NCBI GenBank assembly: GCA_937952445.1
Contig: CALGAA010000407.1
Span: forward strand, 1 to 6,153
Reading direction: 5' to 3'
From: an uncultured Bacteroidota bacterium
GTDB taxonomy: Bacteria > Bacteroidota > Bacteroidia > Chitinophagales > Saprospiraceae
Length of the DNA: 6,153 bases
The notes beneath the pieces are model-generated. The model made no database searches, had not been told where the DNA came from, and saw only the letters and a program-made list of their open reading frames with translations. Shown here piece by piece: positions 5,751-6,153 of this stretch (within the stretch, counting starts at the first letter, position 1; every line of letters starts with the position of its first letter). The position numbers were made by a program, and so were the translations under genes.

Positions 5751-6153
5751 ATGAAATTAGAAACCAGGAATCTCAGGAACGTTGTCTTGCTGGGACACGC
5801 AGGCAGTGGCAAAACCACCTTTGTCGAAAACATGTTATTCGAAACCGGCGCGTCCAACCGGCTCGGGAATGTCAATCAGGAAACAACGACCTCTGATTAT
5901 ACGAACATCGAACGGTCCAAGCACTACTCCATTTTTACGTCTTTGATGCACGTGCACTGGAAGGACAGCAAAATCAACATAATCGATACGCCCGGAGCCG
6001 ATGATTTGGTGGGAGAGGTATTGTCGGGGCTGAAAGTGGCCGATTTGGGGGTGATGATGCTCCACGCGCGGTACGAAGTACAGGTCGGGACCGAACTGAA
6101 CATGCAGCAGGCCGAAAAACTCAACACTACGATGATTTTCGTGGTCAATCACC
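5751..6153 (+). CDS. Elongation factor G-like GTPase paralog, N-terminal part (cut by right edge)
   Basis: The first 134 residues of an EF-G-family protein. P-loop GHAGSGKTT is at 15-23 and the G3 region IIDTPGADD at 77-85, after which LVGEVLSGLKVADLGVMML follows the EF-G domain I pattern. Key residues differ from canonical EF-G: the switch I RGITI element is replaced by RSKHYSI (55-61), the catalytic His of DTPGH is Ala83, and the G4 Asn-Lys begins Asn-His (133-134). This resembles the second EF-G of Bacteroidota (EF-G2 of Bacteroides thetaiotaomicron, known as a paralog lacking GTPase activity and made under carbon limitation) more than housekeeping FusA. It lacks neighbours such as rpsL, rpsG or tuf, though only upstream sequence is visible. 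The ATG at 5751 is chosen because the P-loop then starts at residue 15. Family is secure; assignment to the GTPase-deficient subgroup is inference from the N-terminal part only. Confidence 0.85.
   Translation, partial: MKLETRNLRNVVLLGHAGSGKTTFVENMLFETGASNRLGNVNQETTTSDYTNIERSKHYSIFTSLMHVHWKDSKINIIDTPGADDLVGEVLSGLKVADLGVMMLHARYEVQVGTELNMQQAEKLNTTMIFVVNH

Noticed and set aside
5835..6152. Minus-strand frames at the right edge
   Set aside because: They are antisense to the EF-G-like gene, whose P-loop and G3 motifs are clear on the plus strand.

Overview
The window looks like a chromosomal piece of a Bacteroidota bacterium. The evidence is a TonB-linked outer-membrane receptor with an N-terminal carboxypeptidase-regulatory-like domain, a NusG-like protein of the UpxY type, several matches to the Bacteroidota -7 promoter box (TAnnTTTG), an absence of clear Shine-Dalgarno sequences, and an EF-G paralog of a kind known from this phylum. 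Base composition looks moderate (by eye slightly under 50% GC). The genus cannot be read from the sequence.

Layout from right to left: five complete genes and one partial gene lie on the minus strand, and one partial gene lies on the plus strand at the right edge. In minus-strand transcription order they are: a YheT-type alpha/beta hydrolase (5498 to 4518); a 128-bp gap with a good -7 box and a perfect 15-bp inverted repeat; cysC (APS kinase, GTG start); cysD (overlapping cysC by one base); cysN (55 bp later); a NusG-like UpxY-family antiterminator (50 bp later); and, after 132 bp, the 5' part of a TonB-dependent receptor gene that runs off the left edge. Diverging from the hydrolase, at 5751 on the plus strand, begins an EF-G-like translational GTPase cut by the right edge.

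The core is a sulfate-activation operon. CysD and CysN together make adenosine 5'-phosphosulfate (APS) from ATP and sulfate, with GTP hydrolysis by CysN driving the reaction, and CysC phosphorylates APS to PAPS. No PAPS reductase, sulfite reductase or sulfate transporter is visible here, so the PAPS could serve cysteine synthesis with reductases elsewhere, or sulfation of surface polysaccharide. The linked UpxY-type antiterminator, a family usually tied to surface-polysaccharide operons, makes the second idea worth testing but does not prove it.

The most interesting points are: the EF-G paralog whose G domain has lost several canonical GTPase residues; the antiterminator sitting at the tail of a cysCDN operon instead of at an operon's head; and the inverted repeat directly between the putative cysC -7 box and its GTG start. 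I see no tRNA, rRNA, CRISPR array, insertion sequence or phage gene, and no clearly novel system.
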